From Sphingopyxis sp. HIX (GTDB lineage: Bacteria; Pseudomonadota; Alphaproteobacteria; Sphingomonadales; Sphingomonadaceae): a DNA stretch of 64,000 bases. The translations under genes and the position numbers were made by a program. The DNA is taken from positions 1-64,000 of the forward strand of contig NZ_LNSB01000018.1 of assembly GCF_001468285.1 (NCBI RefSeq), in the 5' to 3' direction. Below the pieces are notes generated by a model. That model saw nothing but the letters and a program-made list of their open reading frames with translations, was not told the DNA's origin and searched no databases. Of this stretch, positions 17,331-25,453 are shown in pieces (the stretch's first letter is position 1; each line of letters opens with the position of its first letter).

Positions 17331-17650
17331 TCCTCGACCGTCAGCACTTCGATCCTGAGCCCGCCTTCGTCCGCCGCCTCGACGACGAGGTCGGCGACGA
17401 TATGCCCCGGCAATCGCCATTCGATCGTCTCGAGCCGCGCCTGCAGCAGCGGGCGCAGCGCCCCGGGATCATCGTCCGCGAGCGTGCACGGGAACATATG
17501 CCGCGCGCCGACGAAATTGGCGCTCGCCCAGGGCCGCAGCGTCGACGGTTCGAGCAGTACACCGTGCGGCAGCTCACGTGCCAGCAGGCGGCGCAGGCGC
17601 CCGTGCGGACAGCCGGGGCGCGGCGGCGCGGCGGGGGACCAGCGCATCAT
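17327..17650 (-). CDS. Hypothetical protein, second gene of an S24-regulator-linked pair
   Basis: Unrecognised, 107 residues. The first half is basic and Pro-rich (MMRWSPAAPPRPGCPHGRLRR), the second half has regular strands such as ETIEWRLPGHIVADLVVEA ending ADEGGLRIEVLTVED, suggesting a small alpha/beta or beta protein. Its start overlaps the stop of the 84-residue gene before it (TGATG), so the two are translated together. The pair is divergent from the S24-family regulator and shares its three-operator control region. Function unknown. Confidence 0.65.
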   Translation of the reverse strand: MMRWSPAAPPRPGCPHGRLRRLLARELPHGVLLEPSTLRPWASANFVGARHMFPCTLADDDPGALRPLLQARLETIEWRLPGHIVADLVVEAADEGGLRIEVLTVED

Positions 17651-17901
17651 GCCTGCTCTCCCGCGCGGACGCTGTGCTTGCGGCGGTCGCCGCGCGGCCT
17701 GACGCGGCCCGCGCGATAGTCGGCGCGCCATTTGTTCATGAAATGTTCCACGCGGCAGGTCATGCGAAATCCGGCGATGCGACCCTCGCGCAGGTCGGCG
17801 ACGAGCTTTGGGTCGCGCACCGCGTCGCGCCCGAAGACGCTCTGCGGGATCGCCGATTCGACGAGGAAGGCCTCGACCCGTTGCAACAGCGTCTGTTTCA
17901 T
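17647..17901 (-). CDS. Small basic protein, possibly DNA-binding
   Basis: An 84-residue protein beginning MKQTLLQRVEAFLVESAIPQ. The first 45 residues look like a helix-turn-helix: VEAFL-ESAIPQSVFGRDAVRDPKLVADLREGR resembles short HTH proteins common in alphaproteobacteria. The C-terminal part is strongly basic and ends RPRGDRRKHSVRAGEQA. ATG at 17901 is preceded by GGAGG. It is divergent from the S24 regulator across 127 bases holding three palindromes, so it is very likely a target of that regulator. I cannot assign a function. Confidence 0.7.
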   Translation of the reverse strand: MKQTLLQRVEAFLVESAIPQSVFGRDAVRDPKLVADLREGRIAGFRMTCRVEHFMNKWRADYRAGRVRPRGDRRKHSVRAGEQA

Positions 17902-17943
17902 AAATCCTCCCTGGTCGATCCGGTTTCCGGGCGACTCGCCCGA

Positions 17944-17996
17944 TAGGATATTTCCTATTTGAGGATGATTTTCCTACTTGTCTAGGATAAATCCTA
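17944..17996. promoter_or_regulatory. Three tandem operators between the S24 regulator and the divergent pair
   Basis: Three inverted repeats follow one another in AT-rich DNA: TAGGA-TATT-TCCTA (17944-17957), AGGA-TGATTT-TCCT (17962-17975) and TAGGA-TAAA-TCCTA (17983-17996). Their centres are about 18 and 21 bases apart, near two helical turns, as in phage-type operator sets. An isolated half-site TAGGA (18012-18016) overlaps the ribosome site of the regulator. This strongly suggests cooperative binding by the adjacent S24 regulator and control of both directions. Confidence 0.75.
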
Positions 17997-18028
17997 TTGC
18001 TAGATACGAAATAGGAAGGACCGGCCCC

Positions 18029-18697
18029 GTGGCAGATTTTGGAGATGATCCGCGCGCCGCGCTCGACCGGCTGCTCACCGAGCGGGGCGTCGATTATGCG
18101 CAGCTATCGGCGCGCATCGGGCGCAACCCCGCCTATATCCAGCAATATATCAAGCGCGGCTCACCGCGGCGCTTGGCCGAAGAAGACCGCGCGCGCATCG
18201 CCGCCTATCTGGGGGTGCCCGAGGCGATGCTGGGCGGGCCGGTGCAGCGCGTCGCCGCGTCGGCGCGGCCGGGCGGGGCGGCGATGGTGCTGGTGCCCAA
18301 GCTCGCGATCGGCGCCTCGGCGGGCGCGGGGCGGACGATCGACGGCGAGCCGGTCGAGGGCGCGGTCGCCTTCGACCCCAAATGGCTGCGCGAGCTCGGC
18401 GCCGATGCGCGCGCGCTCAGCATCATCCGCGTCGAGGGCGATTCGATGGCGCCGACGCTGAACGACGGCGACGATATTTTGGTCGACGGCGGCGACGCGG
18501 CGACGCGGCTGCGCGACGGCATCTATGTGCTGCGCATGGACGACGCGCTGATGGTGAAGCGCATCGCGCGCGCGCCGGGACCGGGGCGGATCTCGGTGAT
18601 CAGCGACAATGCGCAATACCGCAGCTGGGACGATCTGCCGATGAGCGCGGTACAACTCGTGGGCCGCGTCGTGTGGACCGGACGGCGAGTGCGGTGA
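18029..18697 (+). CDS. S24 family (LexA/CI-like) self-cleaving transcriptional regulator
   Basis: A 222-residue repressor with an N-terminal helix-turn-helix (about 10-62, YAQLSARIGRNPAYIQQYIKRG) and a C-terminal LexA/UmuD-type protease domain. The catalytic serine is in RVEGDSMAPTL (about Ser139) and the lysine in ALMVKRI (about Lys177). A linker with Ala-Gly pairs (ASAGAGRT, about 96-103) could be the self-cleavage site. GTG at 18029 is chosen because AGGAAGGA lies eight bases upstream; an upstream TTG would translate the operator repeats. Such regulators release targets on DNA damage. The probable targets are its own gene and the divergent two-gene unit. It is not LexA itself, whose HTH differs. 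Confidence 0.85.
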   Translation: MADFGDDPRAALDRLLTERGVDYAQLSARIGRNPAYIQQYIKRGSPRRLAEEDRARIAAYLGVPEAMLGGPVQRVAASARPGGAAMVLVPKLAIGASAGAGRTIDGEPVEGAVAFDPKWLRELGADARALSIIRVEGDSMAPTLNDGDDILVDGGDAATRLRDGIYVLRMDDALMVKRIARAPGPGRISVISDNAQYRSWDDLPMSAVQLVGRVVWTGRRVR

Positions 18698-18700
18698 CCG

Positions 18701-18850
18701 CTAATCCTCCCTGTCGCGAAGCGATGGGGAGGGGGACCATGCGAAGCATGGTGGAGGGGTGGTGGCCTCAATCCACGGCCTATCGCATCGACCCCTCCAC
18801 CACCCTGCGGGTGGTCCCCCTCCCCACGGCTACGCCGCAGGGAGGATTAG
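18701..18850. repeat. 150-bp modular inverted repeat, type B copy 1
   Basis: Outer arms CTAATCCTCCCTG and CAGGGAGGATTAG are exact complements. Inside lie ATGGGGAGG, a hairpin ACCATGC-GAA-GCATGGT, GGAGGGGT paired with ACCCCTCC, and a CCACC-CTGC-GGGTGG hairpin, giving a branched foldback. The copy at 26453-26599 has the same conserved blocks but different stem sequences. It lies between the S24 regulator and the convergent lipoprotein gene. Confidence 0.8.
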
Positions 18851-18884
18851 GAAGGGCCTCTCCTCACGCCAGCATCCACCCATC

Positions 18885-19190
18885 TCAATAAGGCGTCGCC
18901 ATCTCCGCCTCGATCTCATGCTCGAGCACTTCCGCCCGCTGGCATTGCTCCTCATTGCCGTCGCGGCATTTTTCGGTCGCCTTGTCGCGCTGGCGCGACA
19001 GCTTGCCCAGCCGTTCCTCGCGTTCGCGCAGCTGGCGGCCGCGATTGCGGTCGGCTTCGTCCTGGCTGGTGGTCGACCAGTCGGCGACCTTGCCCACTGC
19101 CTTGACCGGCGCGGTGACGACGGTCTTGACCGCGCTCACGCAGCCGCCGAGCAGCGGCACCGCCAGCATGACGAGGAATATCGCGCGCAT
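18885..19190 (-). CDS. Small lipoprotein
   Basis: A 101-residue protein with a lipoprotein signal: MRAIFLVMLAVPLLGGCVSAV, with a lipobox LLGGC putting the acylated cysteine near residue 17. The mature part begins with a conserved-looking VKTVVTAPVKAVGKVADWSTTSQDEADRNRGR segment, followed by a long charged coil (REREERLGKLSRQRDKATEKCRD) likely helical. Similar small lipoproteins are common in sphingomonads, without known function. ATG at 19190 gives the correct signal length; the frame extends upstream without a better start. Confidence 0.78.
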   Translation of the reverse strand: MRAIFLVMLAVPLLGGCVSAVKTVVTAPVKAVGKVADWSTTSQDEADRNRGRQLREREERLGKLSRQRDKATEKCRDGNEEQCQRAEVLEHEIEAEMATPY

Positions 19191-19370
19191 GTTTTGTCCT
19201 TTCGACCCGGGCGGTTTTCTTCGCATATCGCGGCGCGGCTGAACAGGAGGTTGCGTTAACCTGCGCCGCCGATCAGCCATCGTGTCATATCACTGAAACA
19301 AATGGTTAAATTGCTATTTACCATCGCGCTCTAGGTCGTGCTGGCCCGCCACACCAAACCGAAGAGCGCC

Positions 19371-20657
19371 ATGACCCCCGCCGACCTCGCCCTTGCCCCG
19401 ACCGCCGGACATTCGGCCGCGGTTCGTACCGATGCGCATCTGTCGGAGGTGATCGACCTGTTCCGGCATCATCCGCACCTGCGCATCCTGGCGGTGCTCG
19501 ATGCCGATCGGCGGCCCGTCGGGATCGTCCGCGAGCGGAAGGTCCGCGAACTGCTCTTTTGCCCTTATTGGTTCTCGCTGATGCAGAATCCGACCATCGG
19601 CGGTTCGATCGCGAGCATGGTCGAGCCGTGCCTGACCGCCGATATCGGCGAGACGACCGCGGCGCTGCTGGTGATCGTGTCGCGCGCGGCAGGCGCCGAA
19701 GGGCTGGTCCTCGTTCGCGAGGGGCGCTTCGTCGAGACGCTCGACAGCGGCCAACTCGCCAGGCTCGCGATGCTGCGCGAGGTCGAGCTGGCGCAGGAAC
19801 GCAGCGCCCGCGCCGCGCGGGTCGACGAGGCGGGCGACCGCTTCCACGAGGATATCGCGGGACTGACCGCGGCGCTGTCGGACACCGCGCGGCAGGTCGA
19901 GCGCGTCGCGGGCGACCTCGCCGAGCGCGCGCAGCACACCGGCCGCGACGCGGTGTCGGTCGCGGGCGCGACGGCGCAGACGCTGGCGGGGCTTGGGGAA
20001 CTGGGCGATCGCGGCCATGCGCTGGCGGCGGCGATGCGGCGGATCGTCGACGACGGCACGCATGCGCGCGCGGTGCGCAGCGACGCCCACCGCAAGGTGA
20101 AGGCCGCGAGCGAACGCGCCGCGGCGCTCAAGGCCGCCAGCCAGTCGATCGAGCAGATGCTGGCGCTGATCATCGACATGGCGAGCCGCACCAACATGCT
20201 CGCGCTCAACGCCGGGATCGAGGCGGCGCATGCCGGCGACGCCGGGCGCGGCTTCGCGGTGGTTGCGACCGAGGTCAAGGCGCTGGCCAAACAGACGCGC
20301 GCCGCCGCGGGCGACATCGCGCAGCATATCGACCGGATCCGAGACATCGTGGGGCAGGTCAACGAGGGGTTCGAGGAGGTCGAGCGGGCGATCGTCGCCA
20401 ACAACGGCTTTTCCGACGCGGTCGACCAGGCGGTCGACGGGCAGAGCGCGACGACGCTGATGATCGCGACCTACGTCGAGCAGGCGGTCGCCGCGGGGCG
20501 CGAGATCGATACCCGCGTCCAGCATATCGGCCGCGGCGCGAGCGCGGTCGGTGAGGATGCGCAGTCGCTCGGCCGCCTGTCCGCGGGGCTGACGCGCGCC
20601 GCGCAATCGCTGAACCAGCGCGCACGGCACTTCGTCGAGGCGGTCGCCGCGGCGTGA
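19371..20657 (+). CDS. Soluble methyl-accepting chemotaxis-type protein with CBS-like N-terminus
   Basis: The 428-residue protein has no transmembrane helix. Residues 20-120 resemble a CBS pair ([29 protein letters not shown]...[17 protein letters not shown]). From about 140 a long coiled coil runs into the MCP signalling tip [28 protein letters not shown], the site that contacts CheA and CheW. It should therefore be a cytosolic receptor, perhaps sensing a nucleotide or a metabolite through its CBS-like part. No che genes flank it. The start is uncertain: ATG at 19371 has GAAGAG before it, GTG at 19338 would add 11 residues. Confidence 0.83.
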   Translation: MTPADLALAPTAGHSAAVRTDAHLSEVIDLFRHHPHLRILAVLDADRRPVGIVRERKVRELLFCPYWFSLMQNPTIGGSIASMVEPCLTADIGETTAALLVIVSRAAGAEGLVLVREGRFVETLDSGQLARLAMLREVELAQERSARAARVDEAGDRFHEDIAGLTAALSDTARQVERVAGDLAERAQHTGRDAVSVAGATAQTLAGLGELGDRGHALAAAMRRIVDDGTHARAVRSDAHRKVKAASERAAALKAASQSIEQMLALIIDMASRTNMLALNAGIEAAHAGDAGRGFAVVATEVKALAKQTRAAAGDIAQHIDRIRDIVGQVNEGFEEVERAIVANNGFSDAVDQAVDGQSATTLMIATYVEQAVAAGREIDTRVQHIGRGASAVGEDAQSLGRLSAGLTRAAQSLNQRARHFVEAVAAA

Positions 20658-20755
20658 TTCGCGCGCGGGTCCCAAGGGCTTGCCGCCCCGCGCGACTCTG
20701 ATAATCTCTCCTCCGCGCCAGCGGCGCGATGGCCGCCGGCGGGGAGGAGGGTCAT

Positions 20756-21487
20756 ATGAGTAACATGCAAAAGGGTCTGGCCGAGTTCATCGGCACCTTC
20801 TGGCTCGTGTTCGGCGGCTGCGGCAGCGCGGTGCTGGCGGCGGCGTTTCCCGAGGTCGGGATCGGCCTGCTCGGCGTGTCGCTCGCCTTTGGTCTCACGG
20901 TCGTCACCATGGCCTATGCGATCGGGCATATTTCGGGCTGCCACCTCAACCCGGCGGTGACCGTGGGGCTGTGGGCCGGCGGGCGCTTCGACGCGCGCGA
21001 CATCCCGCTCTATGTCGTCGCGCAGGTGCTCGGCGCGATCGTCGCCGCCTTCCTGCTCTGGCATGTCGCGGCGGGCAGCACCGCCTTCGATCTCGCGACC
21101 AAGGGGCTCGCGGCGAACGGCTATGGCGCGGGTGGCGGGTCGCCGGGCGGCTATGACCTCACCTCGGCGCTGATCATCGAGATTTTGCTCACCGCCTTCT
21201 TCCTGTGGATCATCATGGGCTCGACCGACGGCCGTGCACCCGCGGGCTTCGCACCGCTCGCGATCGGGCTCGCGCTGACGCTGATCCACCTGATCTCGAT
21301 CCCGGTGACCAACACTTCGGTTAACCCGGCGCGCAGCACCGGCCCGGCGCTCGTCGTCGGCGGGCTCGCGCTACAGCAATTGTGGCTGTTCTGGGTCGCG
21401 CCGCTGGTCGGCGGGCTCGTCGGCGGCTGGCTTTACCGCACGGTCGGCGCCGACGCTTTCCCCAAGCCCAATATCGAGGGCAATTGA
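20756..21487 (+). CDS. aqpZ: Aquaporin Z-type water channel
   Basis: A 243-residue aquaporin with six membrane helices and both half-helix motifs: HLNPAVTVG in the first half and [10 protein letters not shown] in the second. The selectivity-filter positions fit a water-specific AqpZ rather than a glycerol channel: a histidine in [13 protein letters not shown] and a threonine before the second NPA, with the filter arginine right after it. GGGGAGGAGG lies at the correct distance from ATG 20756. It converges on galU, with a short hairpin between the stops. Confidence 0.93.
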   Translation: MSNMQKGLAEFIGTFWLVFGGCGSAVLAAAFPEVGIGLLGVSLAFGLTVVTMAYAIGHISGCHLNPAVTVGLWAGGRFDARDIPLYVVAQVLGAIVAAFLLWHVAAGSTAFDLATKGLAANGYGAGGGSPGGYDLTSALIIEILLTAFFLWIIMGSTDGRAPAGFAPLAIGLALTLIHLISIPVTNTSVNPARSTGPALVVGGLALQQLWLFWVAPLVGGLVGGWLYRTVGADAFPKPNIEGN

Positions 21488-21495
21488 CGCAGGGT

Positions 21496-21519
21496 CGGCG
21501 GGCGCTTCGGTTCCCGCCG
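21496..21519. terminator. Short hairpin between convergent aqpZ and galU
   Basis: CGGCGGG (21496-21502) and CCCGCCG (21513-21519) can pair around a ten-base loop between two converging stop codons. There is no strong T-run, so it is only a likely terminator by position. Confidence 0.35.
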
Positions 21520-21523
21520 GATC

Positions 21524-22387
21524 CTATTTGAGCAGGTCGAGCGCGAAGGCGCGCACGTCGCCGGCGATATCGGGGCGTTCGAGCGCGACCGCCAGATTGG
21601 CCTGGATATAGCCTGCCTTCGACCCGCAGTCGTAGCGCGCGCCGTCGAAGGTGACCGCGTGGAACGCCTGGCTGCCGATCATCTCGGCCATCGCGTCGGT
21701 GAGCTGAATCTCACCGCCCGCGCCCTTTTCCTGGCGCTGGAGCACGCGCATCACTTCGGGCTGCAGGATATAGCGCCCCGACACGATCAGGTTCGACGGC
21801 GCCTCCTCGACCTTCGGCTTTTCGACGAGGCCGCGCACTTCGGTAAGCGCACCATCCTGCGCGCCGGGCGTGATCACGCCGTAGCTCGACACCTGCTCGT
21901 GCGGCACTTCGAGCACCGAGATCAGGTTGCCGCCGACCTTGTGATACGCGTCGACCATCTGCTTCATGCAGCCGGGCGTGCCGTGCATGAATTCGTCGGG
22001 CAGGAAGATCGCGAAGGGCTCATCGCCGACGATGTCGCGCGCGCACCAGATGGCGTGGCCGAGACCGAGCGGCTCCTGTTGCCGGACATAGGCGCAATTG
22101 CCCGGGCCAAGCCGCGTCGGCTCGAGCACCGACAGGTCCTTGCCGCGCTCGGACATCGTCTTTTCGAGTTCGAAGGCGATGTCGAAATGATCCTCGATCG
22201 CGCTCTTGCCGCGCCCGGTGACGAAGATCATCTGCTCGATCCCCGCCTCGCGCGCCTCGTCAACCGCATATTGGATCAGCGGGCGATCGACGACCGGCAG
22301 CATCTCCTTTGGGATCGCCTTGGTCGCGGGGAGGAAGCGGGTGCCGAGGCCGGCGACGGGAAAGACGGCTTTGCGGATCGGTTTCAT
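21524..22387 (-). CDS. galU: UTP-glucose-1-phosphate uridylyltransferase
   Basis: Makes UDP-glucose from glucose-1-phosphate and UTP for exopolysaccharide, LPS and trehalose-type sugars. The 287-residue protein starts MKPIRKAVFPVAGLGTRFLPATKAIPKEMLPVVDRPLIQY; GLGTRFLP holds the nucleotide-binding G-X-G-T-R-X2-P motif. FLPDEFMHG and the VEKPKVEEAPSNL loop are conserved GalU features. The ATG at 22387 matches the usual family N-terminus. UDP-glucose also supplies the nearby glycosyltransferase and ligase system, though these genes lie 6 kb away. Confidence 0.94.
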   Translation of the reverse strand: MKPIRKAVFPVAGLGTRFLPATKAIPKEMLPVVDRPLIQYAVDEAREAGIEQMIFVTGRGKSAIEDHFDIAFELEKTMSERGKDLSVLEPTRLGPGNCAYVRQQEPLGLGHAIWCARDIVGDEPFAIFLPDEFMHGTPGCMKQMVDAYHKVGGNLISVLEVPHEQVSSYGVITPGAQDGALTEVRGLVEKPKVEEAPSNLIVSGRYILQPEVMRVLQRQEKGAGGEIQLTDAMAEMIGSQAFHAVTFDGARYDCGSKAGYIQANLAVALERPDIAGDVRAFALDLLK

Positions 22388-22429
22388 GCGCGCGGGCTTA
22401 GCGGCGAACACTGCCCGTGAAAAGCCGCG

Positions 22430-22918
22430 CTATTGCGGCGTGACGATCACGACGACGCGGCGGTTGTCCTGCCGCCCTTCGGGCGTGGCGTTGCTCGACA
22501 GCGGCAGCGTCTCGCCGCGGCCGATCACCTGGTCGGGGGGCATTACCATGCCGTTGGTGCGCATCGCGTCCGCCACGACGTCGGCGCGCGCCTGCGACAG
22601 CTTGAGGTTATAGGCGCTGGTCCCCGTCGAATCGGTGTGCCCCTCGACGCGCGCCGAGCCGATGCCGACGCTGGCGAGGCCGCGTGCGACCTGCGAGATG
22701 GCGTCAATCTGCTCGGGCTTCAGATTGGCATCGTCGGTCGCGAACAGCAGGCGTTCGGGCAGCGTCAGCTGCCAGCCTTCCCCGCTTTCGACGAAACCCT
22801 GCGACTTGAGCATCGCAACCTGTTCCGGACTGAACCCCTTGGGCGCCGGCAGGCTCTGGCACGCGGCGAGCAGCGCGGCGGCGGCGAGGGTGAAGAGGGT
22901 CTTGAAGGCGGGGGGCAT
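22430..22918 (-). CDS. yfiB: OmpA-like lipoprotein, YfiB component of YfiBNR
   Basis: A 162-residue lipoprotein: signal MPPAFKTLFTLAAAALLAAC with acylated Cys20, then a C-terminal OmpA domain (LLFATDD, VEGHTDSTGTSAYN, IGRGETLPL, NRRVVVIV) that should bind peptidoglycan. In Pseudomonas and E. coli YfiB sequesters the periplasmic YfiR and so releases the diguanylate cyclase YfiN. Here it lies 15 bases downstream of the yfiN homolog, in the order yfiR-yfiN-yfiB seen in the known systems. The identification rests on order plus domain type. Confidence 0.82.
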   Translation of the reverse strand: MPPAFKTLFTLAAAALLAACQSLPAPKGFSPEQVAMLKSQGFVESGEGWQLTLPERLLFATDDANLKPEQIDAISQVARGLASVGIGSARVEGHTDSTGTSAYNLKLSQARADVVADAMRTNGMVMPPDQVIGRGETLPLSSNATPEGRQDNRRVVVIVTPQ

Positions 22919-22933
22919 CGCTTCGCGCTTTCG

Positions 22934-24139
22934 TCAGCTTCGGGTGCGGTTGGACAATTTGTCGGCATACATCGCGGCATCGGCGGCGGTGAGCAGTTCG
23001 GCGGCGCCGTCGGCCTGGAAGGGAAAGACCGCAAAGCCGATGCTGGCGGTGGGGCGATAGAGCTCGCCGCCCGGCAACATCAGCGGCTGGGCGATGGCGG
23101 CGCGCAGCCGGTCGGCGATCGCCTGCGGTTCGACCGCGGCGTCGAGCGGGTCGACGAGCACGGTGAATTCGTCGCCGCCGATGCGCGCCGCAAAATCGCC
23201 GCTGCGCAGCGTCTCGCGGATCCGGCTCGACAGCGCGACCAGCACGGCGTCGCCCGCGGCGTGGCCGAAGGCGTCATTGGCCTCCTTGAAATTGTCGGCG
23301 TCGATGAAGAGCAGGACGAAGCGCCCTCCGCGCTGGCGCGCCGCAGCGATGCGTAGTGCCAGCTGTTCGTCGAAGGCGGCGCGGTTGGGCAGCGCGGTCA
23401 GCGCGTCGTGCGATGCGCGATGCGCGAGCATCGCCTTTTCGCTTTCCATCGACCCCTGCCAGCCCTGCAATTCGTCGAGCAGCGCGTTGATATCGCCGCC
23501 CAGCCGGTCGAGTTCGGCGATACCGAGCGGCTGGACGCGTTTTTCGAAGCGGCGATGCAGGCGGACGTCGTGCGCGACGGTGGCGATGGCGTTCAATGGC
23601 TTGACCAGCTCATATTCGAAGCGCCGCGCCATGACGATCGCGCCGAGCGCGGTGACGATCAGGCAGGCGAGCCCGGCGAGCAGCCCGATCCGCACATAGT
23701 CGATCAGCGTCGACGAATCGCCCCACACCTGGATCGTGCCGATCGCCGACCCGTTGCGGCGGATTGTCACGGCATAGGGCTTGGGAAAGAAGGCGCGGGT
23801 CAGGAGCGGCGCGGGGTCGGGCGTCGGCGAGGCCCATTCGGTGAGCGGCTGGCCGCGGTCGTCGAGCACGCGCAGCTTGGCGATGCCGGGGATGCGCATC
23901 AGCGGGGCGAGCCCCTCGCGCGCCGCCGCGGCGTCGTTGAACACCAGCGCGGGTTCGACGCCATAGGCGCCGAGCTGTGCCGCGAGCTCGATATTACGGT
24001 CGGCATAGCCCCGCATCGCGGTGATGCCCGCGAGCAGGATCGTCAGCCCCGACAGCGCCACTGCGAACAGCGTGATGCCGAAGTGGAAGCGCGAAAGCAG
24101 TTTCTGCAAGCTGGTGCGCGGGGGCGACTTGGCGCTCAT
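22934..24139 (-). CDS. yfiN: Membrane diguanylate cyclase, YfiN (TpbB/DgcN) type
   Basis: Makes cyclic di-GMP from two GTP. The 401-residue protein has two membrane helices (about 19-41 and 150-171) flanking a periplasmic CHASE8-like domain, a HAMP-like linker (RFEYELVKPLNAIATVAHDV) and a GGDEF domain. The active site is an intact GGDEF at 321-325 and an inhibitory I-site RSGD lies five residues upstream (312-315), so product inhibition is expected. Its start overlaps the yfiR stop as ATGA. By analogy YfiR holds it inactive from the periplasm. There is no EAL domain. Confidence 0.88.
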   Translation of the reverse strand: MSAKSPPRTSLQKLLSRFHFGITLFAVALSGLTILLAGITAMRGYADRNIELAAQLGAYGVEPALVFNDAAAAREGLAPLMRIPGIAKLRVLDDRGQPLTEWASPTPDPAPLLTRAFFPKPYAVTIRRNGSAIGTIQVWGDSSTLIDYVRIGLLAGLACLIVTALGAIVMARRFEYELVKPLNAIATVAHDVRLHRRFEKRVQPLGIAELDRLGGDINALLDELQGWQGSMESEKAMLAHRASHDALTALPNRAAFDEQLALRIAAARQRGGRFVLLFIDADNFKEANDAFGHAAGDAVLVALSSRIRETLRSGDFAARIGGDEFTVLVDPLDAAVEPQAIADRLRAAIAQPLMLPGGELYRPTASIGFAVFPFQADGAAELLTAADAAMYADKLSNRTRS

Positions 24140-24699
24140 GCGGCGCCTCCGTCGCTCTGCCCGATCTTGAGCACGCGCGGATCGACGCGCAGCGGCCCGC
24201 GCCCGATCGCGTCGAGATTGACCGAGAAGCTGAGGCCGTCGGCCTTGCGCGCGAGGCAGAACATCGCGCCATAAAGGCAGGCGGGGTCGTCGTCGCTGAT
24301 CGTGAGCACCGCGCGGCCGCGGACCCAGCCGATCAGCCGCTGGCGATCGTCGGCGGGCATGCGGCCGAGGAAAAGGATGTCGCAATCGCTGCCGCCGGTC
24401 ACCGCCGCGGCGGTCAAACGCCGCACCGCGATCGCGGGGCCGCCGCCGGGTATGCCGGGAGTGATGCGGTCGGTCAGCCGCGGCGCGCCGACGAGGCAGA
24501 GGGTGCGGCTGCTCTGCTCGGCGCCGGGCCAGCGGACATAGCTGATGATGCCGCCGAGCATGCGATTGACCGCGCGGGTTAGCCCGTCGACGCCATCGTC
24601 GATGATCGTCTGGCTGGCCGCCTGCACCGACATCTGCGGCGTCGACAACAGCGCGCCGATCAGGAACAATGATGCCAGCACCCGCTTTGCGACCCCCAC
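24136..24699 (-). CDS. yfiR: YfiR family periplasmic repressor (DUF4154)
   Basis: A 187-residue secreted protein: signal VLASLFLIGALLSTPQMSVQAAS, then the YfiR pattern with GGIISYVRWPG, a LCLVGAPRL segment, CDILFLGRM, and the RGRAVLTISDDDPACL and SFSVNLDAIGRGPLRVDPRVLKIG run that closes the family. Several cysteines could form the disulfides that stabilise YfiR in Pseudomonas. It should bind the periplasmic domain of YfiN and suppress cyclase activity. The start codon is GTG at 24699 with an AGG nearby. It overlaps yfiN by four bases. Confidence 0.85.
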   Translation of the reverse strand: MGVAKRVLASLFLIGALLSTPQMSVQAASQTIIDDGVDGLTRAVNRMLGGIISYVRWPGAEQSSRTLCLVGAPRLTDRITPGIPGGGPAIAVRRLTAAAVTGGSDCDILFLGRMPADDRQRLIGWVRGRAVLTISDDDPACLYGAMFCLARKADGLSFSVNLDAIGRGPLRVDPRVLKIGQSDGGAA

Positions 24700-24822
24700 C
24701 GCACCTGGGCACGCTGCCCCAAGTTGGCGGCGTCCGCTAGCCTAAAGCGCGGGCAAGTCAACGATAAGCGACGTCATATCGCCATTTCGCAATAGCGCTA
24801 CGCGAAGCGCCGGATTTGGGTA

Positions 24823-24840
24823 AGGATATTGCTATATCCT
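24823..24840. promoter_or_regulatory. Palindrome upstream of the yfiRNB operon
   Basis: AGGATAT-TGCT-ATATCCT is a perfect inverted repeat with seven-base arms in an AT-rich stretch about 125 bases before yfiR. It is a candidate operator for the c-di-GMP module. Its AGGATAT half resembles the S24-regulator boxes at 17944-17996, though the spacing differs. Confidence 0.4.
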
Positions 24841-24865
24841 GATCTATATTAGTCCACGACCGGCC

Positions 24866-25399
24866 TTATCCGCGCAGCCGCTCGGCGAATCCCTTGCGCA
24901 GCTTGGCGAGCTTCGGCGGGATCACCGCCATGCAATAGGGATTGCGCTGGCCTTCGCCCTCCCAATAGGACTGGTGATAATCCTCGGCGGGATACCAGGT
25001 CGCGGGCGGCTCGATCGTGGTGACGATCGGCGCCGACTGGTCGGCCTGCGCGCGTTCGATGCCTGCGCGCGCGGCGTCGCCCTGCGCGGCATCGAGGGGG
25101 AAGAGCGCGCTGCGATACTGGGTGCCGATGTCGTTGCCCTGACGGTTGAGCGTCGTCGGATCGTGCGTCGCGAAATGGACGTCGAGCAGATCGTCATAGG
25201 AAATGACCGCGGGGTCGAAGGTGATGCGGATCGCCTCGGCATGCCCGGTGTCACCGCCGCACACCTGCTTGTAGGTGGGGTTGGCGACGCTGCCGCCGAT
25301 ATAGCCGCTCTCGACCGTGTCGACGCCGGCGAGCGACTGGAACACCGCTTCGGTGCACCAGAAGCAGCCTCCGGCAAAAATGGCGGTTTCCTGGGTCAT
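24866..25399 (-). CDS. msrA: Peptide-methionine (S)-S-oxide reductase
   Basis: Repairs oxidised methionine in proteins using thioredoxin. The 177-residue enzyme opens [20 protein letters not shown] with the catalytic cysteine at position 12 in the GCFW motif, and contains [25 protein letters not shown] and the DYHQSYWE finish that identify MsrA. Length is normal for a single-domain form without MsrB. An AAGGA site precedes the ATG. Same strand as the M48 protease gene, whose stop lies 54 bases upstream. Confidence 0.95.
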   Translation of the reverse strand: MTQETAIFAGGCFWCTEAVFQSLAGVDTVESGYIGGSVANPTYKQVCGGDTGHAEAIRITFDPAVISYDDLLDVHFATHDPTTLNRQGNDIGTQYRSALFPLDAAQGDAARAGIERAQADQSAPIVTTIEPPATWYPAEDYHQSYWEGEGQRNPYCMAVIPPKLAKLRKGFAERLRG

Positions 25400-25453
25400 G
25401 GGTCGATCCTTGCTGGGGAAGTGGGGTTGCGCTCAAAATAGGAAGCCGCGCGC

